Part shown: positions 8,059-16,773 of the stretch, in pieces
Numbering within the stretch: position 1 is the stretch's first letter
Layout: each line of letters begins with the position of its first letter
From: Ensifer adhaerens
GTDB lineage: Bacteria > Pseudomonadota > Alphaproteobacteria > Rhizobiales > Rhizobiaceae
DNA: 64,000 nt
Direction of reading: 5' to 3'
Assembly (NCBI RefSeq): GCF_001270265.1
Contig: NZ_LGAP01000011.1
Location: forward strand, 62,001 to 126,000
Notes under the pieces: generated by a model
Told to the model about the DNA's origin: nothing
The model's database searches: none
The model's input: the letters and a program-made list of their open reading frames with translations, nothing else
Translations under genes and position numbers: made by a program

Positions 8059-8766
8059 ATGGCTACGCCCCTTGTTGTTTCCGAAGTCGCAAAGAGCTTC
8101 ACCATGCACCTGCGCGACGGCGTCCGCCTGCCTGTCGTCGCCAACGTCTCCTTCTCGGTCAAATCAGGCGAATGCGTCGTGCTCGGCGGCCCCTCGGGCG
8201 TCGGCAAGAGCTCGATCCTGAAAATGCTCTACGGCAATTATGGCGTCGACGAAGGCCAGATCCTGATGGAGCACGATGGCAAGCTGGTGAACCTTGCGAC
8301 CGCCGAACCTCGCACCGTACTTGAAGTCCGGCGCGCAACGCTCGGCTATGTCAGTCAGTTTCGGCGCGTCGTGCCGCGTGTCTCCGCACTCGATATCGTT
8401 GCCGAGCCACTGCAGGCGCGCAGCGTCGCGCTTGAGGATGCCCGTGCACGGGCAGCTGAGCTTCTGGCAAAGCTCAACCTGCCGAAAGAGCTGTGGTCGT
8501 TGCCGCCGGCAACCTTCTCCGGTGGCGAGCAACAGCGCGTCAACATCGCCCGCGGCTTCATCACCGACCACAAGATCCTGCTTCTCGACGAGCCGACGGC
8601 ATCTCTCGACGCGAAAAATCGTGCGGTGGTCGTCGAAATGATCGCCGAGAAGAAGGCGAAGGGAACGGCGCTGATCGGCATCTTCCACGATGAGGAAGTC
8701 CGCGACGCGGTTGCCGACCGCATTCTCGACGTATCGGCCTTCTCGCCGCGAAAGGTTGCCGCATGA
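8059..8766 (+). CDS. phnL: C-P lyase ABC-type ATPase PhnL
   Basis: 235 residues. This second ABC-fold protein of the pathway stacks with PhnK on the core complex. Walker A GGPSGVGKSS, signature FSGGEQQRVNIARGF and Walker B ILLLDEPTASLD are intact. A ribosome-binding site (ggaaag) precedes the ATG. The stop overlaps the next start by four bases, tying the transferase gene to the C-P lyase operon. Confidence 0.94.
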   Translation: MATPLVVSEVAKSFTMHLRDGVRLPVVANVSFSVKSGECVVLGGPSGVGKSSILKMLYGNYGVDEGQILMEHDGKLVNLATAEPRTVLEVRRATLGYVSQFRRVVPRVSALDIVAEPLQARSVALEDARARAAELLAKLNLPKELWSLPPATFSGGEQQRVNIARGFITDHKILLLDEPTASLDAKNRAVVVEMIAEKKAKGTALIGIFHDEEVRDAVADRILDVSAFSPRKVAA

Positions 8767-9377
8767 GCCCGAAACTCGGGCTCGAGCCCTTTATCCACCC
8801 GACCGCAAGCGTCAACAACTCGACGCTCGGCCGCTACACCGAAATCCAGGAGCGCTCGCGCCTGGAGGAGGTCGAGTTCGGCGACTATTCCTACATCATG
8901 CAGGACGGCTCGATCTGGTGCGCGACGGTCGGCAAATTCGTCAACATCGCCGCCGCCGTGCGCATCAACGCCACCAACCATCCAACCTGGCGCGCGACCC
9001 TGCATCACTTCACCTACCGCGCGCCGAACTATTGGGACGATACCGAAGTCGATCACGATCTCTTCGCCTGGCGCCGATCCAACCGCGTCACGATCGGCCA
9101 TGACGTCTGGATCGGTCACGGCGCGACGCTGCTGCCCGGCGTCAGTGTCGGCAATGGCGCGGTGATCGGAGCAGGCGCAGTCGTCTCCAAGGATGTCGCC
9201 CCCTATACGATCGTCGGCGGCGTGCCCGCAAAGCTCATCCGTGATCGGTTCAATGCCGGCATTGGCGAGCGCATGGATAGGCTTGCCTGGTGGGATTGGG
9301 ACCATCAGCGCCTGCGCAAGGCACTCGACGATTTTCGCGAGCTGACCGCCGAGGAATTCCTCGTTCGCTACGCCTGA
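8763..9377 (+). CDS. Hexapeptide-repeat (left-handed beta-helix) acyltransferase of the phosphonate operon
   Basis: 204 residues. The repeats ([LIV]GxxxxI style) run through most of the protein, with the acetyltransferase-type segment VTIGHDVWIGHGATLLPGVS and the C-terminal AVVSKDVAPYTIVGGVPAKLI. Proteins of this type are regularly found in C-P lyase operons and have been given a phosphonate-specific subfamily, but their substrate is not established to my knowledge. It starts within phnL (ATGA) and is the last gene before a bidirectional terminator. phnM, phnN and a phnCDE transporter are not in the window. Confidence 0.85.
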   Translation: MSPKLGLEPFIHPTASVNNSTLGRYTEIQERSRLEEVEFGDYSYIMQDGSIWCATVGKFVNIAAAVRINATNHPTWRATLHHFTYRAPNYWDDTEVDHDLFAWRRSNRVTIGHDVWIGHGATLLPGVSVGNGAVIGAGAVVSKDVAPYTIVGGVPAKLIRDRFNAGIGERMDRLAWWDWDHQRLRKALDDFRELTAEEFLVRYA

Positions 9378-9454
9378 ACAAGCGTACGCCAGTGCATTCC
9401 GCCCGAATGCGCGCAGCGTCGACGGAACACCGGCAGGCATCAGACCAAGACAAC

Positions 9455-9489
9455 AAAAAGGGCGCGGTTGGGAGGACCCGCGCCTTTTT
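9455..9489. terminator. Bidirectional intrinsic terminator
   Basis: A-tract, then GGGCGCGG, an 11-base loop, CCGCGCC and a T-tract: a GC stem of about 7 base pairs extended by A-T pairs, readable in both directions. It lies between the convergent phn operon and the DhaK-DhaL operon, as expected for a shared terminator. Confidence 0.85.
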
Positions 9490-9514
9490 GCGAGGAATGG
9501 ACCGGACGGCTTAC

Positions 9515-11233
9515 TCAGGCGTCGACGGCTTCCTTCAGAAAGTCGGCGGCAACGCCAGCGATCAGCGCCAGCGACACCGCACCGGCATCCGGATGGCCGA
9601 TGCTCTTTTCCGCAAGCGGCCGCGCACGGCCGAGCTTCGGCGTCAGGCTGGACGTGGCTTCGGCCGCATCGCTAGCAGCCTTGGCTGCCGCATCCCAAGC
9701 CTTGTTCAGCGACTTGTGGCTTGCGAACTCCCGCTCCAGCGTGTCGACAAACGGCACGAGGGCATCGACCAGGGTCTTGTCACCGACGCGGGCGCGTCCG
9801 AGACGGGTGACGCCATCGAGCGCAAGCCGGGAACCTTCGACGATGGCCGCATCGGAGGGCTTGTCGCCGTCGGAGAATGCGTTGCTCCAGGAGCGAAGAA
9901 GAAGACCCCAGATCGCGCCCGACGTACCGCCGGCGCGATCTGCCCAGCCATCGCCGGCCGTTGCCAGCACGCTGGCAGCACCAGCCCCGGCCGCGACGGC
10001 AGAATTAGCGGCCTCCTCAGCCGCCGCCGAACCGCGGCGCATGCCCTGGCCATGATCGCCGTCGCCGGCAAAGGCATCGATACGGCCGAGTTCGTCTTCA
10101 GCCGCCTTCAGGGCGTCGGCAACCTTGCCAATCAGCCGCGCAATACACTTGCCGCTTTCCTTGGATGCCTGCGAGGCAGGTGCGAAGGTCACCGGACCAT
10201 CCTCATCGGAAATCGTGTCGGTCGCCGGTTCGGCGTTGATGATCGCCCCCTTGCGCAGGACCGGGGCATCGCATGGCGCACGCCAGTAGGTTTCAAGCTC
10301 GTCATCGAGCCAGAGCAGCGACAATGAGCAGCCCTGCATATCCAGGCTGGTGACGAACTCGCCGCATTCTGGATCGACGATTTCGAGGCCCGCTGCCTTC
10401 AATTCCTTTTCAACTGCCATCCAAAGAACGAAGAGTTCTTCGTACTTGGTCGAACCCAGGCCGTTCAGCACCGGCGCAACCTTCGCAGTTCCAGTTGGAC
10501 GTTCGGCGAGCAGCTTGCCGACAAGCAATTTCGCAAGCTCGGTTGCCGAAACGATCTTTTCTTCGCTGATGCCCGGCTCACCATGAATGCCAAGACCGAG
10601 CGCCATTTCGCCTTTCGGCACGGTGAAGAGCGGATGGTTCGCACCCGGCAGGGTGCAGCCGCCAAAAGCAACACCGAAGGAAACGGTGCGATCATTGGCA
10701 AGGCGGCTGATGCGCTCGACCTCGTCCAGCGGCAGGCCGGCTTCCGCTGCAGCACCTGCGATCTTGAACACGACGAGGTCGCCGGCAATGCCGCGGCGCT
10801 TAGGCACCGTTTCGGCGGCGGCGCTAGCGACATCGTCGGTTACAGGCACGATGCGCACATCGATGCCTTCGGCCCGAAGGCGCTCGGCGGCGACGCCGAA
10901 ATTGAGCACGTCGCCGGCGTAGTTTCCGAAACCGAGCAGGACGCCGCCGCCCTGGTCGGCATGGCGGCAGACGCGCGCGACGGCAGCAGTCGACGGCGAA
11001 GCAAAGACGTCGCCGGCAACGGCTGCATCCGCCATGCCTGGGCCGACATAACCTGCAAAGGCCGGATAGTGACCGGAGCCGCCACCGATAACCACGGCGA
11101 CCTTGCCCTTCGGCACCTTGGTCGAGCGCACGACGCCGCCCTTCACCAGACGGACGTTGCGGGCATAGATGGAGCTGAAGCCGGCGAGCGCGGTTGCGGC
11201 GAAATCTTCCGGTGCGTCAAAGATCGTGGTCAT
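9515..11233 (-). CDS. Dihydroxyacetone/erythrulose-type kinase, DhaK-DhaL fusion
   Basis: 572 residues. The DhaK domain (about 1-330) has the GGGSGHYPAF loop near residue 50 and the histidine in LGLGIHGEPG (residue 217) that binds the keto-sugar covalently. The DhaL nucleotide domain (about 355-572) has GDGDHGQGM near 390. These are ATP-dependent single-chain kinases phosphorylating dihydroxyacetone, glyceraldehyde or erythrulose. Next to a PdxA-like dehydrogenase, an isomerase-like protein and a TctABC transporter, a four- or five-carbon keto-sugar is more likely than dihydroxyacetone; that is inference. It is the last gene of the operon, 13 bases after the isomerase gene. Confidence 0.85.
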   Translation of the reverse strand: MTTIFDAPEDFAATALAGFSSIYARNVRLVKGGVVRSTKVPKGKVAVVIGGGSGHYPAFAGYVGPGMADAAVAGDVFASPSTAAVARVCRHADQGGGVLLGFGNYAGDVLNFGVAAERLRAEGIDVRIVPVTDDVASAAAETVPKRRGIAGDLVVFKIAGAAAEAGLPLDEVERISRLANDRTVSFGVAFGGCTLPGANHPLFTVPKGEMALGLGIHGEPGISEEKIVSATELAKLLVGKLLAERPTGTAKVAPVLNGLGSTKYEELFVLWMAVEKELKAAGLEIVDPECGEFVTSLDMQGCSLSLLWLDDELETYWRAPCDAPVLRKGAIINAEPATDTISDEDGPVTFAPASQASKESGKCIARLIGKVADALKAAEDELGRIDAFAGDGDHGQGMRRGSAAAEEAANSAVAAGAGAASVLATAGDGWADRAGGTSGAIWGLLLRSWSNAFSDGDKPSDAAIVEGSRLALDGVTRLGRARVGDKTLVDALVPFVDTLEREFASHKSLNKAWDAAAKAASDAAEATSSLTPKLGRARPLAEKSIGHPDAGAVSLALIAGVAADFLKEAVDA

Positions 11234-11246
11234 CGCTACTTGTTCC

Positions 11247-12185
11247 TTAGTCGCGAGGCAGGATGCGCCTCAGATAGTCCCGATTGGTTGCGCTGACGGA
11301 AAGGCCATCGCCACCGTAATGCTCGCAGAGGAACGGGCTTTGGAACCCGTGGGAAAGCGCCAAACGAATGGCGGTACGGTAGTTGATCACGCCGAACTCC
11401 AGTGGAGCCGGATGGGTGACGATCAGCCCCGACGTTTCGTCCTCGGTGCGGTTGTAGTTCTTGACGTGCCAGTATTTGGCAAACGGCGCAACCTTCGCCA
11501 TCATCTCCTGCCAGTGTTCGACCGGACGATGCAGGCGGATCAGGTTGCCGAGGTCGGCGTTGATGCCGACATTCGACAGGCCGACATCGGTGACGAAACG
11601 CACGGCGCTATCGGCCGAACCGATATAGGTGTCTTCATACATTTCGAGCGCCAGCTCGATGCCCAGTTCTTCGGCATGGCGGCCGAGCTCGCGGATACGC
11701 GAGACGCCCTTCTGCCAGATAGAAGCATCGTCAGGGTTTTTGACACCATCGACGGTCCAGAACCACAGCACCTCCTTCTGCGCATCGGTCAAGGGACCGA
11801 AGAACCCGAAGGAGACCGAGCCGGCCCCGATTGCAGCTGCCGTATCGATCACCCGGTGAGCATAGGCGAGATAGTCGTCGCCATGATCCGGATCGATGAC
11901 GCTGCGACGCGATGTCGAGATCGCCGGCATGGTCAGGCCGAGGTCACGCGTCAATTTAACGAAGCTCTCAAGCCGTGCCGGCGATAAATCCGCAAGGCGG
12001 ATCCAGCTGTCGGTCGGATCGAGTTCGGTGAAGCCGGCATCGACGACGTCATCGAGCGTCAGCGCCCATTCCTCGACCGACTGATCCTGAACCGAGCGGC
12101 CATCCGCCAGGATGTTCGGATACTGGATCATCGCGGCTGCGATCGGCCAGCTGTCACGGTTCCATTTGCGCGGCGCGTTTGCCAT
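11247..12185 (-). CDS. Sugar phosphate isomerase/epimerase-like TIM-barrel protein
   Basis: About 312 residues from the MANAPRK start; a longer frame to 12266 would run into the tctA end. It belongs to the xylose isomerase-like TIM barrel family (AP endonuclease 2 fold). Likely metal ligands are the Glu in LALEMYEDT, the Asp/Asn in GINADLGN, the His in KYWHVKNYN and the Glu in FLCEHYGGDG. Members isomerise or epimerise keto-sugars or their phosphates. Its position between transporter and kinase suggests that it makes the kinase substrate. The exact reaction cannot be read from the sequence. Confidence 0.8.
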   Translation of the reverse strand: MANAPRKWNRDSWPIAAAMIQYPNILADGRSVQDQSVEEWALTLDDVVDAGFTELDPTDSWIRLADLSPARLESFVKLTRDLGLTMPAISTSRRSVIDPDHGDDYLAYAHRVIDTAAAIGAGSVSFGFFGPLTDAQKEVLWFWTVDGVKNPDDASIWQKGVSRIRELGRHAEELGIELALEMYEDTYIGSADSAVRFVTDVGLSNVGINADLGNLIRLHRPVEHWQEMMAKVAPFAKYWHVKNYNRTEDETSGLIVTHPAPLEFGVINYRTAIRLALSHGFQSPFLCEHYGGDGLSVSATNRDYLRRILPRD

Positions 12186-12225
12186 GGTGTTTCCCCGATT
12201 CTTGAAGTTTGGTGCGGCGGCTCCG

Positions 12226-13764
12226 TCAAGCCGCCGCGCTACCGTCGCCCTGCGATGTTGCATCATCGCGCTTGCGCTTGCGAACCAGGCCGATCAGTCC
12301 GAAGACGACTGGCGACAGCAGCATTGCCAGGCCAAGCGCCATCAGGCTCGAAACCAGCGTATTCGACCAGAAGATGTTGAGCGAGCCGCTCGACAGAAGC
12401 ATCGACTGGCGGAAGGCGTCCTCGGCCTTGTCGCCAAGCACCATGGCGAGAACCAGCGGCGCCAGCGGATAATCGAGCTTCTTGAAGACGTAGCCGAGCA
12501 CACCGAAGCCGATGACCATGAAGATATCGGAGACGGAATTTGCCACCTGATAGGCGCCGGAGAAGATAACCGCGACGATGATCGGGCCGATGATCGAGAA
12601 CGGCACGCGCAGGATCGAGGCGTAGAGCGGCACGGTCGCAAGCACCAGGATGACGGCGACGACATTGCCGAGATACATTGAGGCAATCAGGCCCCAGACG
12701 AAATCCGGCCGATCGGTAAACAGCATCGGACCGGGCGTCAGGCCCCAGATCATCAGGCCGCCCATCATGACGGCGGCCGTGGCCGAACCAGGAACGCCGA
12801 GCGCCAGCATTGGCAACAGCGCCGAGGTCCCGGCCGAATGATCGGCGGTTTCAGGCGCAACGATGCCGCGCGGATCGCCCTTGCCGAACTTCGACTTGTC
12901 GCGCGCCGAGCGACGGGCGACGCCGTAGCTCATGAAAGAGGCCGCTGTCGGGCCGGCAGGCGTGATGCCCATCCAGATACCAATGATGATCGAGCGCGCG
13001 ATGGTTAGCCAGTAGCGCGGGATCTCGACCAGCGTGCGGCCGATTTCGGCGAGCCTGACGCGCGCCTTGATGCCTTCAAACCGCAGGCCCTCTTCCGTCG
13101 TCAGCAAGAGTTCGCCGATACCGAAGAGGCCCATGACGGCGATCAGGAAGCTGACGCCCTTGATCAGGGTCGGGATGTCGAAAGTCAGGCGCAGATCGCC
13201 GGAGATCGTGTCCATGCCGACGGAAGCAAGCGCGAAACCGATCATCATCGAGACGAGCGTCTTGAACGGGGATTGCGCGCCCATCGAGATGAAGCTTGCA
13301 AAGGCGAGGAAGTAGACCGCGAAATACTCAGGCGAAGAGAACCGCAGCGCGAAGTTCGCGACCCAGCCCGACAGCAGCGTGATCATCACCACGCCAGCAA
13401 GCGCACCGATGCCGGCGGAAACGAAAGCCAGCGTCAATGCGCGGCTCGCCTGCCCGGCCTTTGCCATCGGATAGCCGTCGAAGGTGGTTGCGACCGACGA
13501 GGGCTCGCCGGGGATGTTGAACAGGATGGATGTCGTCGAGCCGCCGAACAGCGCTCCCCAATACATGCAGGAGAGCAGGATGATCGCGGAGATCGGATCC
13601 ATGGAGAAGGTCAGCGGTAACAAGAGCGATACGCCGTTGGGCGCGCCGAGGCCGGGCAGAACGCCGACGAGAATGCCGAGCGTGACGCCGACCATCATCA
13701 GCAGGATGTGATTCCAGCTGAGGATGTGGCCGAAGCCATCGATCAGAAGACCGATATTTTCCAT
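12226..13764 (-). CDS. tctA: Tripartite tricarboxylate transporter, large membrane subunit TctA
   Basis: 512 residues, the standard TctA length, with about 11-12 hydrophobic segments. The family-defining N-terminal GVLPGLGAPNGVSLLLPLTF and SILFNIPGEPSSVATTFDG blocks are present, with the duplicated glycine/proline-rich segment later (ALGVPGSATAAVMMGG). TctA forms the cation-coupled channel that receives substrate from the TctC binding protein. The gene follows tctB by 35 bases and precedes the isomerase gene by about 40. Confidence 0.93.
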   Translation of the reverse strand: MENIGLLIDGFGHILSWNHILLMMVGVTLGILVGVLPGLGAPNGVSLLLPLTFSMDPISAIILLSCMYWGALFGGSTTSILFNIPGEPSSVATTFDGYPMAKAGQASRALTLAFVSAGIGALAGVVMITLLSGWVANFALRFSSPEYFAVYFLAFASFISMGAQSPFKTLVSMMIGFALASVGMDTISGDLRLTFDIPTLIKGVSFLIAVMGLFGIGELLLTTEEGLRFEGIKARVRLAEIGRTLVEIPRYWLTIARSIIIGIWMGITPAGPTAASFMSYGVARRSARDKSKFGKGDPRGIVAPETADHSAGTSALLPMLALGVPGSATAAVMMGGLMIWGLTPGPMLFTDRPDFVWGLIASMYLGNVVAVILVLATVPLYASILRVPFSIIGPIIVAVIFSGAYQVANSVSDIFMVIGFGVLGYVFKKLDYPLAPLVLAMVLGDKAEDAFRQSMLLSSGSLNIFWSNTLVSSLMALGLAMLLSPVVFGLIGLVRKRKRDDATSQGDGSAAA

Positions 13765-13799
13765 GTCATTCCTCCCGGGGAAACTTTAAGCGGTCGGGA

Positions 13800-14300
13800 T
13801 CAGTAGATCCCGAACCAGGCCTCGACCGGTCCCTTCAAAAGCGGAACCTTGAAGCCGATCTCGAATACGATGAAGAAGAAGAGCGAAACGGCAACGCCGG
13901 CCGGCAGCGCGATCCACCACTTGTAACGCCCCTGGAAGAGCATCGCGCCGGCGATGTAGAGCGCGGTTCCGACATAAAGCCCGAGCCAAGCAGAGACGCC
14001 GGCAAACGCGACGAGAGGCAAGAGAAATGAGGCAACGACGCGCGCGCGGGCAGCGTCGATGAAGATATCGCCCGTGCCGCGATGCTTCACGAATGCACCG
14101 ATCGCGTTCGCAACGCTTCCCAGAATGATCAGAACGCCGATATAAAAGGGAAAATAGCCTGCCTCGGGGCCGAAATCGCTCCATCCGGCGCCGATATCGA
14201 AGGCGCCGTAGCAGACGGCTGCACCAAAGATACCAGTCAACGCGGCAACGCCAAGCTCCACCGCGAAGCGGGAGAGCCCATTCGCACTGTTCTCACTCAT
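13800..14300 (-). CDS. tctB: Tripartite tricarboxylate transporter, small membrane subunit TctB
   Basis: 166 residues with four predicted membrane helices, the usual TctB topology. The segment GPEAGYFPFYIGVLIILGS in the first third is a hallmark of the family, and the C-terminal half has VSLFFFIVFEIGFKVPLLKG. It partners TctA in the membrane. Between its start and tctC lies a 166-base gap containing a rhizobial repeat. Confidence 0.9.
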   Translation of the reverse strand: MSENSANGLSRFAVELGVAALTGIFGAAVCYGAFDIGAGWSDFGPEAGYFPFYIGVLIILGSVANAIGAFVKHRGTGDIFIDAARARVVASFLLPLVAFAGVSAWLGLYVGTALYIAGAMLFQGRYKWWIALPAGVAVSLFFFIVFEIGFKVPLLKGPVEAWFGIY

Positions 14301-14336
14301 GATCGTGACCTTTCAAACCGGTTGACGGGTGCCCCT

Positions 14337-14438
14337 GCATAATTCCTTAAATCGGGATCGATCTAAGGAAAAATTGTGCAGCAATTTTAAAGTGCTACAG
14401 CGTTCTTAGCGCGCCATACTTGACGCGCGGCGCTGTAG
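14337..14438. repeat. Rhizobial intergenic repeat between tctC and tctB
   Basis: Composite of two hairpins: TTCCTTA...TAAGGAA near 14343-14370 and CTACAGCG...CGCTGTAG near 14395-14438. They are joined by a segment containing TGTGCAGCAATTTTAAAGTG. I recognise this arrangement as a common intergenic repeat of Rhizobiaceae genomes. It lies inside the transport operon, where the folded RNA could give differential stability so that binding protein exceeds membrane subunits. Confidence 0.7.
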
Positions 14439-14466
14439 AAGCGCCCGTCCCGATATATCGCCTGAA

Positions 14467-15453
14467 TTAGTTGGCGAGCCAGCCTTCGCGCTTCAGAACT
14501 TCACCGACTGCGGCGCCGTCCATCTCGATGGCGGCCTTGAAGTCGTCGCCAGCGATATAAGCGGGAGACTGCGAGGTATCGGCAAGATACTTCGCCCACT
14601 CCGGCGTCTCGGAAACCTTGCGCATCAGGTCCGCATAGAACTTGACGGCATCGGGCTCGACGCCGGCCGGCAGCCAGACGGTGCGCGGCATGGAGTAGTT
14701 GTCGATGGCGATGCCCGTATCCTTGCAGGTCGGGATGTCGCTCCAGCCCTTGTCGCCGGCAACCTTGGCGTCATTCGTCAACTTGACGCTCTTGAAGACG
14801 CAAAGCGGCTTGACCATGCCGGCTTGCCACTGACCGAGGTTTTCGCTCGGGTTGTTGACGTTGGCATCAAGGTGTTCGCCGGCGAGCTGCACGGCCGCTT
14901 CGCCACCGCTCTTGAACGGGATGTAGTTGATGGTCGCGCCGGTCGCGTCGTTGATCATCGAGGTGAGGATCTGGTCGACGTCCTTCGACTGGCTTCCGCC
15001 GATCTTCAGTCCGCCTTCCTTGGCCTTGGCGGCAAAGTCGGCAGCCGTTGCGTACGGCGCCTTGCCGTTGACCCAGAGAACGAATTCGTCGGAAGCGAGC
15101 GCTGCAACCGGCGTCAGGTCCTCGGCCTTATAAGGCACCTTGGCGCGAACCGGCAGCAGGTAGGCATTGTTGGTGCCGAATGCCAGCTTGTAGGCGTCGC
15201 CCTTGTTGGTCGCCGTGTAGACGAAACCTTCGGCGCCGCCGGCGCTGCCCTTGTTGGTGACGACGACCGGCGCCTTCATCAGTTCGTACTTGCCGATGAT
15301 CGCCTGGATCGTGCGCGCGAAGATGTCCGTGCCGCCGCCCGGACCAGCCGTGACGACGAACTCGACCGGACGGTCGGGCTCGAAGGCCGACGCCGGAGCG
15401 GCAACGCCGAATGCGGCTGCCATGATGCATGCGAGTGAAACGGATTTTTTCAT
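14467..15453 (-). CDS. tctC: Tripartite tricarboxylate transporter periplasmic binding protein TctC
   Basis: 328 residues. Signal peptide KKSVSLACIMAAAFGVAAPASA, then the TctC/Bug-family fold starting RPVEFVVTAGPGGGTDIFAR, where the conserved GGGTD loop contacts the ligand carboxylate. Typical later blocks are GGSQSKDVDQILTSMI and YIPFKSGGEAAVQLAGEHLD. It delivers a small carboxylate to TctAB. The ligand is unknown; the operon suggests a sugar acid. A strong ribosome-binding site (gggagga) precedes the ATG. Confidence 0.9.
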   Translation of the reverse strand: MKKSVSLACIMAAAFGVAAPASAFEPDRPVEFVVTAGPGGGTDIFARTIQAIIGKYELMKAPVVVTNKGSAGGAEGFVYTATNKGDAYKLAFGTNNAYLLPVRAKVPYKAEDLTPVAALASDEFVLWVNGKAPYATAADFAAKAKEGGLKIGGSQSKDVDQILTSMINDATGATINYIPFKSGGEAAVQLAGEHLDANVNNPSENLGQWQAGMVKPLCVFKSVKLTNDAKVAGDKGWSDIPTCKDTGIAIDNYSMPRTVWLPAGVEPDAVKFYADLMRKVSETPEWAKYLADTSQSPAYIAGDDFKAAIEMDGAAVGEVLKREGWLAN

Positions 15454-15527
15454 GTCTAGTCCTCCCGTTGAGTGAGATGCGGCGCAAGACCTCCTCCTGC
15501 GCCGGTAGTGCTTGAAAGCGTGCGAAT

Positions 15528-16571
15528 TCAGGCGGAAGCCGAAAGGGCAGCCTTTTTCTTCGCCATGCGAACTGCGAGCAGAAGTGCCTCGCGGCTTGCG
15601 CCGACATCGGCAATGCCCTTGCCTGCGATGTCATAGGCAGTGCCGTGAGCCGGGGTGCAGAGCGGGAACGGCAGGCCGCCCATCATCGTCACGCCCTTGT
15701 CGAAGCCCATCAGCTTCATCGCGATCTGGCCCTGATCGTGGTACATCGTCAGGACGGCATTGAAGCCCTCCTTGAGCGCACGAACGAAGACGGTGTCAGC
15801 CGGGAACGGGCCATCGACGTTGTAGCCGAGCGCCTTGGCCTTCTCGACCGCCGGCTCGATGATGTCGATCTCTTCCATGCCGAAGCTGCCGCCGTCGCCA
15901 GCATGCGGATTCAGACCCGCAATCGCGATCTTCGCCTCTTCGTAGCCGGCCTCCTTTAGGCAGGCCTGGGTCAGCTCGACCTCGGCAAGAATGCCTTCGA
16001 CCGAAAGATTGTCAGCCACGTCCTTGAGCGGGATGTGCGAGGTGACGCGCGCATTCCAGACCTTTTCGAGAACGTTGAATTCGCGAACCTTGCCGGTGAA
16101 GCCGAGCACGTCGGCGACGAAGCGGATTTCGTCGTCATAGCCGGGATAGGCAAAGCGCATGGCCTTCTTGTTGAAGGGCGTGAAGCAGACGGCCTCCGCC
16201 TTGCCGGCATGGGCAAGCTCCAGCGCCGTGCGGAAGTTGCGCGTTGCAAACGTGCCGCCGGCAAGCGTCGCCTCGCCGCGATCGACGTCGGCCGGATCGA
16301 GATGACCGAGATCGACGAATACGTGGCGGGCAGTTCCGGCCTCGTCGAGGCCCTCAAGCGTCGAAGGCTCAAGATCAAGCGTCAGACCGGCCGCCTTGGC
16401 ACCCTCATCCAGGATGCGGCGATCGCCGATGGTGATGATGTGCGCTGCCTCGCGAATATCGGGAAGAGCTAGCAGCCGCGCGGTCAGCTCGGGGCTGATG
16501 CCGGCAGGATCGCCCATGGCGAGCGCGATGACAGGACGCGCGCCGTTACCGGCAGCACCATTGGTCGTCAT
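15528..16571 (-). CDS. pdxA2: PdxA-family (PdxA2-type) NAD-dependent phospho-sugar-acid dehydrogenase
   Basis: About 347 residues, starting at MTTNGAAGN. Family blocks VIALAMGDPAGISPEL at the N-terminus, ITSHIPLKDV-type histidine segment, GLNPHAGDGGSFGMEE and YHDQGQIAMKLMGFDKGV are intact, including the metal-binding histidines. PdxA2 paralogues found with transporters oxidise and decarboxylate 4-phosphorylated tetronates, giving dihydroxyacetone phosphate, instead of making vitamin B6. It is the first gene of the operon, divergent from a GntR regulator. The usual DUF1537 acid-sugar kinase partner is missing from the window. Confidence 0.85.
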   Translation of the reverse strand: MTTNGAAGNGARPVIALAMGDPAGISPELTARLLALPDIREAAHIITIGDRRILDEGAKAAGLTLDLEPSTLEGLDEAGTARHVFVDLGHLDPADVDRGEATLAGGTFATRNFRTALELAHAGKAEAVCFTPFNKKAMRFAYPGYDDEIRFVADVLGFTGKVREFNVLEKVWNARVTSHIPLKDVADNLSVEGILAEVELTQACLKEAGYEEAKIAIAGLNPHAGDGGSFGMEEIDIIEPAVEKAKALGYNVDGPFPADTVFVRALKEGFNAVLTMYHDQGQIAMKLMGFDKGVTMMGGLPFPLCTPAHGTAYDIAGKGIADVGASREALLLAVRMAKKKAALSASA

Positions 16572-16620
16572 GTGAGATGTCCTCCACTTCATGCTTTTCG
16601 CAGGCTGTCATACGTTATTC

Positions 16621-16663
16621 AAAATTCTGCATCAAGTCTTTTGTATTCTGTATGCAGCATTTT
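16621..16663. promoter_or_regulatory. Inverted repeat, probable operator of the GntR/FCD regulator
   Basis: AAAATTCTGCAT at 16621-16632 and ATGCAGCATTTT at 16652-16663 are inverted copies matching at 11 of 12 positions, separated by 19 bases. The pair lies about 50 bases upstream of the pdxA2 start and about 110 bases upstream of the divergent regulator. A TTGACG motif follows immediately at 16667. This is where an autoregulated repressor of both transcripts would bind; no experimental consensus is known to me. Confidence 0.5.
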
Positions 16664-16773
16664 CTGTTGACGATGACGAGCCCTGTCGCCATGCTTCAAT
16701 CAGACAGTGCTGATTCAATCGGCACTCACGGGGAACGGATGGCCGACACGCGGCCGCCAAGTGCAGAAGCGAA

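Noticed and set aside
10583..11296. Plus-strand 237-codon frame opposite the DhaK-DhaL gene
   Set aside because: Pure complement of a gene with clear catalytic motifs; no motif or start signal of its own.
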